Positions 31,513 to 39,726 of a stretch of DNA of 64,000 nt are shown piece after piece (the first letter of the stretch is position 1; every line of letters begins with the position of its first letter). Source of the DNA: Actinoplanes auranticolor (lineage in GTDB: Bacteria; Actinomycetota; Actinomycetes; Mycobacteriales; Micromonosporaceae); the NCBI RefSeq assembly GCF_018332655.1, contig NZ_BOQL01000043.1, positions 90,983-154,982 of the forward strand, read 5' to 3'. A program made the translations under genes and the position numbers. Below the pieces are notes generated by a model. The model searched no databases, was not told the origin of the DNA, and saw only the letters and a list, made by a program, of their open reading frames with translations.

Positions 31513-32688
31513 TCAGCGGGTGTAGGCCACCAGCGAGAGGCCCTCGAGCGCGGCCGGCTCGCGGGCCCGCAACAGCAGGGTGAAGTCGGGGGCGAACAGG
31601 GAGAGCCGGCGCTTGCCGTCCTTGACCGAGCGGACCAGCAGGTTGCCGGCCGGGTCGAAGACGGCGCCGATGATCCGGCCGGAGACCGGCAGGTCGACGA
31701 TGTCGCCGGTCACCGTGTCCAGCACCGCGTCCGCGGGTGCCGCGGCCGAGTCCGTCGCTCCGGCCGGGTCCGAGGTGCCCGGCGCGAGATGCACGGTCAC
31801 CAGGTCCCCGGTGGCGTCGACGCTGACCGGGCGGCAGGCGGCGCGCCCGGCCGGGTCACCGCTGTCCGGCACCGGGGTGCCGGTCTGCGCGTTCGTCTCC
31901 GCCACCCCCAGTCCGCAGCCGGCGGTCGCGTAGACCAGCGTGGAACCGTCACCGGACCAGCGGAAGTGCTGCCCGTCCAGGCCGCTGGGCAGCGGGGTCA
32001 GGGCGCCCGTGGCCACGTCCAGCACGCCCGGCTCGGTGGCGTCGATCAGCAGCCGGGTGCCGTCCGGGGACCAGGCCGGGGCCTGGGCCGCCGAGGCAGT
32101 CCCCGCGTACGCCTGCTGGGGCTCGCCGCCACCGGTGTCCGTCACCATGAGGCTGCCGTCCGCCACGTAGGCCACCCGGGTGCCGTCGGGCGAGACGCCG
32201 ACCGTCGCGTACGGCTTCGAGAGCACCGTCTCCGGCTGGTCTCCCGGGGTCAGCCGGACCAGCCGCCCGTCGTCACCGGTGTCGGCGTAGAAGATGTGTC
32301 CCGGCAGGTCCGCGATGGACGTCGAGCGCGGGGTGGACGTGGAGCCGGCCGGGCGCGGCCGGTCCGGCCGGCTCGCCCGCGGGGGCGTCACCGGCTTGGT
32401 CGTGGCCGAGCTGTTCATCCGCTGGCTCACGGCGGGGGCCGGGGCGGAAGGCGCCGGCGGGGCACCGGCGACCGGGGCGACCGGCTGGGGACCCGAGCGC
32501 GGCAGCTGCCACAGGCCGCTGCCCAGCAGGGCCAGGGCGACCACCGCCGCCGCCGTGCCCACCGCGGCCTCCCGGCGGCCGAGCCGGCGCGAGCGGGCCA
32601 GCGAGCGCTCGTACAGATCGGTCGCCGCGACGGAGTCGGCCAGCTCGCGCAGCTCTGCGCGCAACGGATCGGGATCGGGTCCGGTCAT
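31513..32688 (-). CDS. membrane-anchored TolB-like beta-propeller, paired with a SigE-type sigma factor
   Basis: The 391-residue protein has a short cytoplasmic N-terminus (about 1-40), one transmembrane helix (AAVGTAAAVVALALLGSGLW) and a Pro/Ser-rich linker. An extracellular six-blade-type repeat region follows, with TVGVSPDGTRVAYVADG, APAWSPDGTRLLIDA and FRWSGDGSTLVYATAG, typical of TolB/PD40 blades. Its ATG overlaps the sigma-factor stop (ATGA), so the two are co-translated. The topology (cytoplasmic stub plus outer sensor) is what is expected of an anti-sigma regulator, but no zinc anti-sigma motif is present. That role is inference. Confidence 0.82.
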   Translation of the reverse strand: MTGPDPDPLRAELRELADSVAATDLYERSLARSRRLGRREAAVGTAAAVVALALLGSGLWQLPRSGPQPVAPVAGAPPAPSAPAPAVSQRMNSSATTKPVTPPRASRPDRPRPAGSTSTPRSTSIADLPGHIFYADTGDDGRLVRLTPGDQPETVLSKPYATVGVSPDGTRVAYVADGSLMVTDTGGGEPQQAYAGTASAAQAPAWSPDGTRLLIDATEPGVLDVATGALTPLPSGLDGQHFRWSGDGSTLVYATAGCGLGVAETNAQTGTPVPDSGDPAGRAACRPVSVDATGDLVTVHLAPGTSDPAGATDSAAAPADAVLDTVTGDIVDLPVSGRIIGAVFDPAGNLLVRSVKDGKRRLSLFAPDFTLLLRAREPAALEGLSLVAYTR

Positions 32689-33290
32689 CGGCCGGCCTCG
32701 TGCACGTCGGCCAGGACGCGCAGGTCGGGCACGAGCGTCCGGAGCCGGTCCAGGGCCCGGCCGCACTGGGTCTTCACCGTGCTGACCGACACCCCGAGCA
32801 TCTGGGCCGCCTCGACCTCGGTGTGGTCCTCGAAGTAGCGGAGCACGATCACCGCGCGCTGCTTCGGGCTCAGCGAGAGCAACGCCCGTTGCAGGGTGAT
32901 CCGGCGGACCGCGGCCTCGGCGGGGTCGTCGGTGCTGCCACCGTGCCGCTCCAGGTCGTCGCCGGGCAGGGACTCGGCGACCTTCGGCCGCCGCCACAGG
33001 GAGACCTGGGCGTGATACATGACCTTGCGGGCGTACGCCTCGGCGTTGCTCGGTTTCTCCAGCCGGGACCAGGCGCGGTGGGTGCGGGCCAGTGCCTCCT
33101 GCACGAGATCCTCGGCGAGGTGCTGGTCGCCGGTCAGCAGGAAGGCCGAGCGCAACAGGGCATGGGAACGCTCACGGACGAAATCCGCATAGGCGCAGTC
33201 GCGAGCGTCATCCATCCCCAGCTGTCCGATCGCGGTCCGGAGGGATTGGTGAGCGTACAGCGGCTGGTCAAGCGCCGCGTCAGTGCTCAC
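32685..33290 (-). CDS. SigE-family RNA polymerase sigma factor (ECF type)
   Basis: The 201-residue protein has sigma region 2 (SAFLLTGDQHLAEDLVQEAL, then LARTHRAWSRL and YARKVMYHAQVSLWRR) and region 4 (LSLSPKQRAVIVLRYFEDHT, then EVEAAQMLGVSVSTVKTQCG). It belongs to the actinobacterial SigE family of ECF factors. These direct RNA polymerase to stress promoters and usually pair with a membrane regulator. Here the next, overlapping gene is a membrane beta-propeller protein. GTG at 33290 has GGAG 8 bases upstream. An ATG 26 codons later would still keep region 2 intact. Confidence 0.92.
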   Translation of the reverse strand: MSTDAALDQPLYAHQSLRTAIGQLGMDDARDCAYADFVRERSHALLRSAFLLTGDQHLAEDLVQEALARTHRAWSRLEKPSNAEAYARKVMYHAQVSLWRRPKVAESLPGDDLERHGGSTDDPAEAAVRRITLQRALLSLSPKQRAVIVLRYFEDHTEVEAAQMLGVSVSTVKTQCGRALDRLRTLVPDLRVLADVHEAGR

Positions 33291-33502
33291 GTCTCGTCTC
33301 CGAACCCGGTTTCTCCGCGTAGGTCATGGATGCGCGCCGGCCGATGCCCCCCGTACCACCGGCATCGGCTCATGCGCGTACGCCAGGAAGACGCGTTCGA
33401 GTCGATCTCCGGGTGACAGGCCGTTCGGTTGGTTCGTTCTGACCGAATGGCCGGCGCGTTCCGGTGCCGGCGCCTTCTCAGCAAGCGTTCAGCCTGACTT
33501 GT

Positions 33503-33508
33503 TAGCTT
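33503..33508 (+). promoter_or_regulatory. -10 box TAGCTT of the Spo0M gene
   Basis: TAGCTT at 33503-33508 would start transcription near 33515 and give a 29-base leader carrying the AAGGGG ribosome site before GTG at 33544. Confidence 0.45.
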
Positions 33509-33543
33509 CTGCCCGACCTGTCAGTCCTGGTTAAGGGGTGTTC

Positions 33544-34494
33544 GTGGGCTTCAAGAAGATGCTGGGTGCCTTCGGTGTGGGCGGGCCGAGTGTCGACACC
33601 GTGCTGGCCGAACCGTCCGGGCGCCCCGGCGGCACGCTGACCGGAACGGTCAACCTGGTCGGTGGCAGCCATGACGTCGAGATCGAGCACATCACCCTGG
33701 GACTGGTCACCCGGGTCGAGGTCGAGGGCGGCCAGGGCGAGTACGGCGCCACCGGCGAGTTCCACCGCGTCGGTGTCAGCGGACCGATGCGCCTGGCGGA
33801 GAAGCAGGAGCTGGCGCTGCCGTTCCAGCTCGTGCTGCCGTGGGAGACGCCGATCACCGCCGCCTACGGTCAGCACCTGCGGGGCATGACGATGGGCGTG
33901 CGCACCGAGGTGGCCATCGCCCGGGCCGTCGACAAGGGCGACCTGGACCCGATCGCGGTCCACCCGCTGCCGCTGCAGGAGCGCATCCTCGACGCGTTCG
34001 CCCGGCTCGGCTTCCAGTTCAAGAACGCCGACCTGGAGTACGGCCGGATCGCCGGCGTGCACCAGACCCTGCCGTTCTACCAGGAGATCGAGTACTACCC
34101 GCCGGCCCAGTACGCGCACGGCGTCAACGAGGTCGAGCTCACCTTCGTGACCAACCCGCACACCGTCGAGGTGGTGCTGGAGTTCGACAAGCGCGGCGGC
34201 ATGTTCAGCGGCGGGCACGACTCGTACGGCCGTTACACCGTCCCGCACACCGACGCGGAGACCGCCGACTGGGTGCAGGTCGTCGACGGCTGGGTCCGCG
34301 AGGCCGTCTCCCAGCGCCAGAGCTACGGCGCTCCGGCGTACGGCGGTGGCTACGGCCACGGCGGCCACGGGCGCGGTCACGGTCCCGGGATGGGCGGCAT
34401 GGTCGCCGGCGTCGCGGGTGGCATGGCCGCGGGCTACGTGGCCGGCGAGGTCATGGAAGAGGTCTTCGAGGACGACGGCGGCGGCGAGGAGTAG
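33544..34494 (+). CDS. Spo0M-like sporulation protein (arrestin-like)
   Basis: The 316-residue protein matches the Spo0M family from its first residues (GFKKMLGAFGVGGPSVDTVL, then the GGTLTGTVNLVGG arrestin-like strand). Continuing blocks are QELALPFQLVLPWETPIT, DAFARLGFQFKNADLEYGRI and the YQEIEYYPP segment. In Bacillus Spo0M controls early sporulation and cell division. Actinomycete homologues are widespread, and their role is not settled. The C-terminal 60 residues are Gly/His-rich and end in an acidic tail. GTG at 33544 is preferred because AAGGGG lies 5-6 bases upstream; a GTG two codons earlier is inside that site. Confidence 0.9.
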   Translation: MGFKKMLGAFGVGGPSVDTVLAEPSGRPGGTLTGTVNLVGGSHDVEIEHITLGLVTRVEVEGGQGEYGATGEFHRVGVSGPMRLAEKQELALPFQLVLPWETPITAAYGQHLRGMTMGVRTEVAIARAVDKGDLDPIAVHPLPLQERILDAFARLGFQFKNADLEYGRIAGVHQTLPFYQEIEYYPPAQYAHGVNEVELTFVTNPHTVEVVLEFDKRGGMFSGGHDSYGRYTVPHTDAETADWVQVVDGWVREAVSQRQSYGAPAYGGGYGHGGHGRGHGPGMGGMVAGVAGGMAAGYVAGEVMEEVFEDDGGGEE

Positions 34495-34499
34495 TAGTC

Positions 34500-36302
34500 C
34501 TACCGGCGACCCTCGCGGGCGCGGGCCTCGGTCGCCGCGACCGCGTCCGTGAGGGTCCGGGCGGTGTCGATCAGCGGCACGTGGCTGAACGCCTGCGGGA
34601 AGTTGCCGACCAGCCGCCCGGCCTCGGTGTCGTACTCCTCGGAGAGCAGCCCGACGTCGTTGCGCAGGGCGAGCAGCCGTTCGAAGACCTCCCGCGCCTC
34701 GTCGTGCCGGCCCATCAGCGCGTAGTTGTCGGCCAGCCAGAACGTGCAGGCCAGGAACGCGCCCTCACCGGGCGGCAGGCCGTCCACATCGGTGTCCGGG
34801 TGCTGGGTGTAACGCTGCACGAAGCCGTCCTTGAGCAGGTGCTGCTCGATCGCCGCGACCGTGCCGGCGACCCGCTCGTCGTCCGGCGGCAGGAAGCCGA
34901 CCAGCGGCACCATGAGCAGGGCGGCGTCCAGTTCCTCGGAGCCGTAGAACTGGGTGAAGGTGCGGCGCTCGGGGTCGTAGCCTTTCTGCAGGATGTCGGC
35001 GCGGATGGCGTCGCGCAGCGCGGACCACTCGTCCACCGGACCGTCCAGATCGAACTCCTCGACCGCCTTGACCGCGCGGTCGGCGGCCACCCAGGCCATC
35101 AGCTTGGAGTGGACGAACTGCTTGGGCCCGCCGCGTACCTCCCAGATGCCCTCGTCCGGCTCGGTCCAGTGCTCCCGTACGAAGTTCATCAGCTTCACCT
35201 GCAGTCCCCAGGCCGGGTCGTCGGCCTTGAGCCCGGCCCGCCGGCCCTGGTGCAGGGCGTCCATGACCTCGCCGTACACGTCGAGCTGGAACTGCTCGGC
35301 GGCCGCGTTGCCGATCCGTACCGGGTTGCCGTCGTAGCCGGTCAGCCAGTCGGCGCGGTACTCGTCCAGGCGGCGCTCGCCGGCCACGCCGTACATGATC
35401 TGCAGCTCGGCCGGATCGCCGGCGATCGCCCGCAGCAGCCATTTGCGCCAGGCCTTGGCCTCGCTCTGGAAGCCCGAGTAGAGCAGCGACTGGAGGGTGA
35501 TGGTCGCGTCGCGCAGCCAGCAGAAGCGGTAGTCCCAGTTGCGCACGCCGCCGAGCTTCTCGGGCAGGGAGGTGGTCGCCGCGGCGACGATGCCGCCGGT
35601 CGGCGCGTAGGTCAGCGCCTTGAGGGTGAGCAGCGAGCGGACCACCGCGTCGCGCCACTCGCCCTCGTAGGTGCACGCGGAGACCCAGCCGCGCCAGTAG
35701 CCCTCGGTGGCGCCCAGCTCCTCGACCGGATCGACCGGCTCGGGCGGCGGCAGGTGCGAGGGCCGCCAGGTGAGCACGAACGGGGTCCGGTCTCCGGCCG
35801 CCACGGTGAAGTCCGCGCGGGTGGCGAGGTTCTCACCGTGGGTCTCGACCGGCGTACGCAACCAGACCGCGTCCGGCCCGGCCACCGCGACCAGGTCACC
35901 CTGCTCCCGGTAGACCCAGGGCACCACGTGCCCGTAGTCGAAGCGCAGCCGCAGCCGCATGGTCATCGGTACCCGGCCGCGGACCCCCTCGACGATGCGG
36001 ATCACGTCCGGTGCCTCGCCGCGCGGCGGCATGAAGTCGACGAGCCGGACCACACCCTCGTCGGTCTCGAACTCGGTCTCCAGCACCAGCGTCTCGCTGC
36101 GGTAGCGGCGCCGTACCGCGCGCACCTCGCCGGCCGGGGCGATCGTCCAGTGCCCGTTGTCCTCGGTGCCGAGCAGCGCGGCGAAGATGGCGCCGGAGTC
36201 GAACCGGGGCACGCACAGCCAGTCGATCGAGCCGTTGCGCCCGACCAGCGCGGCGGTCTGCGTGTCGGCGATGATCGCGTAGTCCTCGATCGGCAGGGCC
36301 AT
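34500..36302 (-). CDS. glycoside hydrolase family 15 (glucoamylase/trehalase type)
   Basis: The 600-residue protein has the N-terminal GH15 beta-sandwich (IEDYAIIADTQTAALVGRNG, then SIDWLCVPRFDSGAIFAALLG). The catalytic alpha/alpha barrel carries NWDYRFCWLRDATITLQSLL, the general-acid Glu in GIWEVRGGPKQFVHSKLMAW, and a C-terminal GAFLACTFWLADNYALMGR. No signal peptide is present, so it acts in the cytoplasm. Mycobacterial homologues are trehalases; others act on oligoglucosides. The stop lies 6 bases from the convergent Spo0M stop. A GH13 enzyme at 62539-63852 is a second alpha-glucan enzyme in the window. Confidence 0.9.
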   Translation of the reverse strand: MALPIEDYAIIADTQTAALVGRNGSIDWLCVPRFDSGAIFAALLGTEDNGHWTIAPAGEVRAVRRRYRSETLVLETEFETDEGVVRLVDFMPPRGEAPDVIRIVEGVRGRVPMTMRLRLRFDYGHVVPWVYREQGDLVAVAGPDAVWLRTPVETHGENLATRADFTVAAGDRTPFVLTWRPSHLPPPEPVDPVEELGATEGYWRGWVSACTYEGEWRDAVVRSLLTLKALTYAPTGGIVAAATTSLPEKLGGVRNWDYRFCWLRDATITLQSLLYSGFQSEAKAWRKWLLRAIAGDPAELQIMYGVAGERRLDEYRADWLTGYDGNPVRIGNAAAEQFQLDVYGEVMDALHQGRRAGLKADDPAWGLQVKLMNFVREHWTEPDEGIWEVRGGPKQFVHSKLMAWVAADRAVKAVEEFDLDGPVDEWSALRDAIRADILQKGYDPERRTFTQFYGSEELDAALLMVPLVGFLPPDDERVAGTVAAIEQHLLKDGFVQRYTQHPDTDVDGLPPGEGAFLACTFWLADNYALMGRHDEAREVFERLLALRNDVGLLSEEYDTEAGRLVGNFPQAFSHVPLIDTARTLTDAVAATEARAREGRR

Positions 36303-36356
36303 CTCCTGTCCATACCCGAAGTGACGGTGTCTCTACCCAGCGGGACTGTCCGTCGG

Positions 36357-37124
36357 TCAGGCGATCACGCGGTCGGCGGTGAGCTTGCGGGACGTGCCGG
36401 CGAGCAGGGTGCGCAGCCGGGCAGCGGACAGCGGGGCGCCCGGATCGGGGGCGGCCAGTTGCGGGGGATTGCCGGTGCGCAGGGCTTCTGCGAGCCGTGC
36501 CCAAGCGGCCCTGATGGCGTCGGGGTCGGAGGAGTACGGCGTGACGTAGGGGTCGGTCTCGGGTTCGAAGCGCCAGCTTTCGGCCAGGGGGCCGGCGTCG
36601 ACGGTGTCGAAGCCGAGCCGGCTGATCAGCTCGGCGGCGCCGGCCTTGGCCTGCGGGTGGTCGCCGGCGATGGGTAGCGCGGTGCGGTCGGCCGCGCCGG
36701 CCGGGCGCGCCAATGCGGGGATGTGGTGGTCGCTGATGCTGTTGAAGGCCTTGACGAGATGGGCGCCGGCCAGGTGCTGTTGGACGAGTTCGCTGGTGGT
36801 GATCTCACCCGTGTCGAGGGCGGGGAGGTGACCGTCGCGGGCCGCGTAGTAGTTGCTCGTGTCGAGCACCACCTTGCCGGCCAATTCAGCGGCGGGGAGC
36901 AGCTTGTATGCGGCGAGCGGGATGCTCACCACCACCCAGTCGCCGGCTCGGGCGGCTACCCGGGGGGTTTCGGCACGGGCCCGTGCGCCGAGTTGCGCCA
37001 CTGTGGCGGCGAGAGTTTCCGGGCCGCGGGAGTTGGCCAGGACGACGTCGATACCCGCTGCGGTTGCCTGGTGGGCGAGTCTGGTGCCGATGGCGCCGGC
37101 GCCGATGATGCCGAGGGTGGGCAT
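36357..37124 (-). CDS. NADPH-dependent F420 reductase-like protein
   Basis: The 255-residue protein starts with a Rossmann motif (MPTLGIIGAGAIGTRLAHQA) and the basic loop NSRGPETLA that favours NADPH. It continues with VVVSIPLAAYKLLP, VVLDTSNYYAARDG and LVKAFNSISDHHI, the pattern of F420H2:NADP reductase-like proteins (Npd/FNO). It may move hydride between F420 and NADP or reduce another substrate. It is divergent from a TetR gene, and three identical-format operators lie between them; site 1 covers its likely transcription start. GAGGAG precedes the ATG. Confidence 0.85.
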   Translation of the reverse strand: MPTLGIIGAGAIGTRLAHQATAAGIDVVLANSRGPETLAATVAQLGARARAETPRVAARAGDWVVVSIPLAAYKLLPAAELAGKVVLDTSNYYAARDGHLPALDTGEITTSELVQQHLAGAHLVKAFNSISDHHIPALARPAGAADRTALPIAGDHPQAKAGAAELISRLGFDTVDAGPLAESWRFEPETDPYVTPYSSDPDAIRAAWARLAEALRTGNPPQLAAPDPGAPLSAARLRTLLAGTSRKLTADRVIA

Positions 37125-37176
37125 GGAGGGTCTCCTCGTTTCGCGGATGGTGTCGTGGCTCCCGAGCCGACGAATC

Positions 37177-37257
37177 GGAGCAGGCGCTCCGCTTCAAGTT
37201 AGCATCAAGCGGAGCGGCCGCTCCTGTTGTACGAGTCACAAACGGAGCGCATGCTCC
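37177..37257. promoter_or_regulatory. triple operator GGAGC-N4-GCTCC between reductase and TetR genes
   Basis: Three dyads occur: GGAGCAGGCGCTCC (37177-37190), GGAGCGGCCGCTCC (37211-37224) and GGAGCGCATGCTCC (37244-37257). Centres are 34 and 33 bases apart, about three helical turns. Site 1 overlaps the reductase start region (TAACTT box at 37196-37201 minus), site 2 its -35 region, and site 3 the -35 region of the TetR gene. Binding by the TetR protein at 37289 is the natural reading. Confidence 0.8.
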
Positions 37258-37275
37258 GGAACTCGAGTCGTGTCG

Positions 37276-37281
37276 TACGCT
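37276..37281 (+). promoter_or_regulatory. -10 box TACGCT of the TetR gene
   Basis: TACGCT plus GGACGTC precedes the GTG at 37289 (7-base gap), predicting a leaderless transcript. Confidence 0.55.
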
Positions 37282-37288
37282 GGACGTC

Positions 37289-37930
37289 GTGACGCTCGCC
37301 GAGCACGCCACTCCCGCGCCCAGGCCCGGCCGCCGCGCCGACGCCGAGCGCAACCGTGCCGCCATCATCGAGGCGGCCGGTGCGGTCTTCGCGGAGTGCG
37401 GCGGTGGCGTGGACGTCCGGGAGATCGCCCGGCGCAGCGGTGTCGGCATGGGCACGCTCTACCGCCACTTCCCGACCAAGGACGAGTTGCTCGCCACCGT
37501 CCTGGAACGGCAGTTCAACGCGTGGCTCACCGATGCCTACCAGCGGGCGGTGGCCACTGAGGATCCTTGGCAGGCACTTGCCGGCTTCTTCGAACAGCTG
37601 CTCGGCACCCAGGCCGGCAATCGCGCCGTCGTCGAGAGCTACGCCAGCACCGGTGGCCCCAGCGCCTCCTGCATCCAGCGCTGCTACGCCCTCATCGACC
37701 AGCTACGCACCCGCTGCGTGGACGCCGGCGTTCTGCGCCCCGGCGTCACCACTGAGGACCTGTTCCTGCTCAGCGGCTCCCTGAGCCAGGCCGTCCTGAC
37801 CACCGCCGAGAGCCACCCAGGGCAGTGGCGCCGCCTGCTGCGCATCTCCCTCGACGGCCTCAGTAGCCGGAACGCCGAACCGCTGCCCGTCCGCGGCATG
37901 GGCGCGGACACGCCGGCATCGACTGACTGA
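37289..37930 (+). CDS. TetR-family repressor of the F420-reductase-like gene
   Basis: The 213-residue protein has a TetR N-terminal helix-turn-helix (about 15-62: RNRAAIIEAAGAVFAECGGG, then VDVREIARRSGVGMGTLYRH, FPTKDELLATVL) and a helical ligand-binding domain (SYASTGGPSASCIQRCYALI and following). It is divergent from the reductase gene, with three GGAGC-N4-GCTCC sites between, so it probably represses both genes. The inducer is unknown. Confidence 0.9.
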   Translation: MTLAEHATPAPRPGRRADAERNRAAIIEAAGAVFAECGGGVDVREIARRSGVGMGTLYRHFPTKDELLATVLERQFNAWLTDAYQRAVATEDPWQALAGFFEQLLGTQAGNRAVVESYASTGGPSASCIQRCYALIDQLRTRCVDAGVLRPGVTTEDLFLLSGSLSQAVLTTAESHPGQWRRLLRISLDGLSSRNAEPLPVRGMGADTPASTD

Positions 37931-37961
37931 GCACCGCCGACGGCGGGGGCCAGCTCGCGGC

Positions 37962-38591
37962 TCAGGCCCGATCCGGTGCCGATGCGGCGGTGAGCAGGAG
38001 GATGACCTGGTCGACGTAGCGTTGCCGGTCCGCCTCGGCGGTGGGCAGGGACCCGGCCGCGACGTGCGCCATCTGCGCGTGACCCAGGTACGCGGTGACC
38101 GCGAGCAGTCCCCGGTGCCGAGCCTCCGCGGCCGGCCAGCCGAGCGCGGCGAACAAGCCTGCGGTGTACGCCACCCGCCGCTCGGTGACCCGGGCGAGCA
38201 CCGGGGCGACGTGCGGGTGATCGGCCGTGGCCAGCATCGCCAGCTCGATGGAACCGTCCACCGGCCGCGCGGTGGAGTGCAGGACGAGGCCGATGAGCAG
38301 CCGGAGCCGGGCCAGCGGGTCGGGCTCGGCGTCGACGAGGCCGATGACGGCCTCGGTGTGATCACGCTCCCACCGCAGCACGGCCGCCTCGATCAACGCG
38401 TCCCGGTTGGCGAAGTGCCAGTAGAAGCTGCCTTTGGTGGCGCCGAGCCGGGCCGCGAGGGGCTCGACCGCGACCGCCGCCAGGCCACCGTCGGCCATCG
38501 CTTCCAGGGCCGCCGCTGTCCAGTCGTCGGCCGTCAGCCGGGGTGCCGTCCGCTTTCCGCCACTGCCCTTGACGCGTCGCTCACTCACCAC
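37962..38591 (-). CDS. TetR-family regulator
   Basis: The 209-residue protein has the TetR helix-turn-helix at about 18-65 (LTADDWTAAALEAMADGGLA, VEPLAARLGATKGSFYWHFA) and a C-terminal domain with ARLRLLIGLVLHSTARPVDG and AAEARHRGLLAVTAYLGHAQ. Starts GTG at 38591 or 38588 are possible; TACGCT 8 bases before 38591 supports the former. It is divergent from the SRPBCC-DUF2867 gene. A phased TACGG array covers both promoters, implying one regulator for both. Confidence 0.88.
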   Translation of the reverse strand: MVSERRVKGSGGKRTAPRLTADDWTAAALEAMADGGLAAVAVEPLAARLGATKGSFYWHFANRDALIEAAVLRWERDHTEAVIGLVDAEPDPLARLRLLIGLVLHSTARPVDGSIELAMLATADHPHVAPVLARVTERRVAYTAGLFAALGWPAAEARHRGLLAVTAYLGHAQMAHVAAGSLPTAEADRQRYVDQVILLLTAASAPDRA

Positions 38592-38592
38592 T

Positions 38593-38628
38593 GTACGGTA
38601 GCGTACGGAAACATACGGTCCCGTATGG
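38593..38628. promoter_or_regulatory. TACGG array with exact 10-bp period in a divergent promoter
   Basis: TACGG begins at 38594, 38604 and 38614, and TATGG at 38624. The array also forms two dyads: GTACG-GTAG-CGTAC (38593-38606) and CATACGG-TC-CCGTATG (38612-38627). Minus-strand TACGCT (38600-38605) and plus-strand TAGCGT (38599-38604) -10 boxes lie inside the first dyad. A TetR dimer pair could bind here and block both genes. Confidence 0.75.
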
Positions 38629-38636
38629 AGGCGACG

Positions 38637-39629
38637 ATGGCGGCCCTGGTGCACAACATCCACGAACGGGAACTTCCGGTCGGAGCAACCGAGGTGGGTC
38701 GGCTGGTGGACCGGATCGGCGCTGCCGACGACCCGCTCTGGCCCGTACCGGCCTGGGTTCCGGTGCGGTTCGACCGGCCGCTCGCCGTCGGCGCCGACGG
38801 TGGGCACGGTCCCATCCGCTACCACGTCACCGGCTATGAGCCGGGCCGGCGGGTCGAGCTCACCTTCCACCCGCGGACCGGCCTGATCGGCGCCCACACC
38901 CTGGAGGTGGAGGAGCGCGGCCCGCACGCCTGCGTGCTGCGGCACCGACTGAGCGCCCGGCCGGTCGGCCGCATGCGCCTGCTCTGGCCGGCTCTGGTCC
39001 GGGTCTGCCACGACACCGTCATCGAGCACCTGCTCGACAACGCGGAACGCGCCGTGACCGGCACGGTCGTCCACCCGGTGCGCTACCCGTGGCGGGCCCG
39101 GCTCGCCGTCAGCATGGAGAGTGCCCGGGTCCGCGGCGTGCCGGTTCCGGCCGCCGCGACCCTGCTGCACGGCTCGGTCGACCGTCCCGATCTGGCCGAC
39201 GCCTTCGCGCTGCGGGTGCCACCCGGCACCACCACCGACCCGCAGGACTGGGCGGACGCGGTCTTCCGCAACCCGCCCCGGATCGTGGTCGCGCTGCTGC
39301 GCCTGCGCAACCGGTTGGTCGGCCCGCTCGGCATCGAGCAGGGCGACGCGTCAGCCTTCGACACGATCGCCCGCAACGAGCGCGAGGTCCTGCTCGGCAC
39401 CGACGCCGGCCACCTGAACTTCCGGGCGGGAGTCCTGGTCGAGCCGGACACCGACGGCACGACGATCACCGTGGCCACCCTGGCCGCGACCCGGTCCCGC
39501 ACCGGCCGGGCCTACCTCGCCGTCGTACGGCTGGTGCACCCGCTGGTGGTCAGGGCGATGCTGCGCCACGCCGGCCGCACCACCGTCGCCCCGTGGCGGT
39601 CGACAGCTCCGGTCCGGACCGCCGCCTGA
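38637..39629 (+). CDS. SRPBCC + DUF2867 fusion protein
   Basis: The 330-residue protein appears to join two modules. The first ~150 residues (PIRYHVTGYEPGRRVELTFH, CVLRHRLSARPVGRMRLLWP) look like an SRPBCC hydrophobic-ligand fold. The second (about 160-320) contains DWADAVFRNPPRIVVALLRL, FDTIARNEREVLLGTDAGHL and LVHPLVVRAMLRHA, as in DUF2867. DUF2867 is often fused to NAD-binding sugar-epimerase-like domains; the fusion with an SRPBCC domain is less usual. ATG at 38637 has GGAGG 5 bases upstream; an ATG at 38625 lies inside the operator. Function unknown. Confidence 0.75.
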   Translation: MAALVHNIHERELPVGATEVGRLVDRIGAADDPLWPVPAWVPVRFDRPLAVGADGGHGPIRYHVTGYEPGRRVELTFHPRTGLIGAHTLEVEERGPHACVLRHRLSARPVGRMRLLWPALVRVCHDTVIEHLLDNAERAVTGTVVHPVRYPWRARLAVSMESARVRGVPVPAAATLLHGSVDRPDLADAFALRVPPGTTTDPQDWADAVFRNPPRIVVALLRLRNRLVGPLGIEQGDASAFDTIARNEREVLLGTDAGHLNFRAGVLVEPDTDGTTITVATLAATRSRTGRAYLAVVRLVHPLVVRAMLRHAGRTTVAPWRSTAPVRTAA

Positions 39630-39686
39630 TCGAGCGCCGCCCCCCGTCCCCGCGTCTCGGGCGTTTCTCGTCCCGGCCAGGTCGCC

Positions 39687-39692
39687 TAGCGT
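39687..39692 (+). promoter_or_regulatory. -10 box TAGCGT of the NDH-2-like gene
   Basis: TAGCGT at 39687-39692 would start transcription near 39700, giving a ~27-base leader with GGAAGGA (39715-39721) before the ATG at 39727. Unlike the leaderless genes, a ribosome site is present. Confidence 0.5.
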
Positions 39693-39726
39693 GGATCGGG
39701 TACCGGTCCCCACGGAAGGACTCGTC

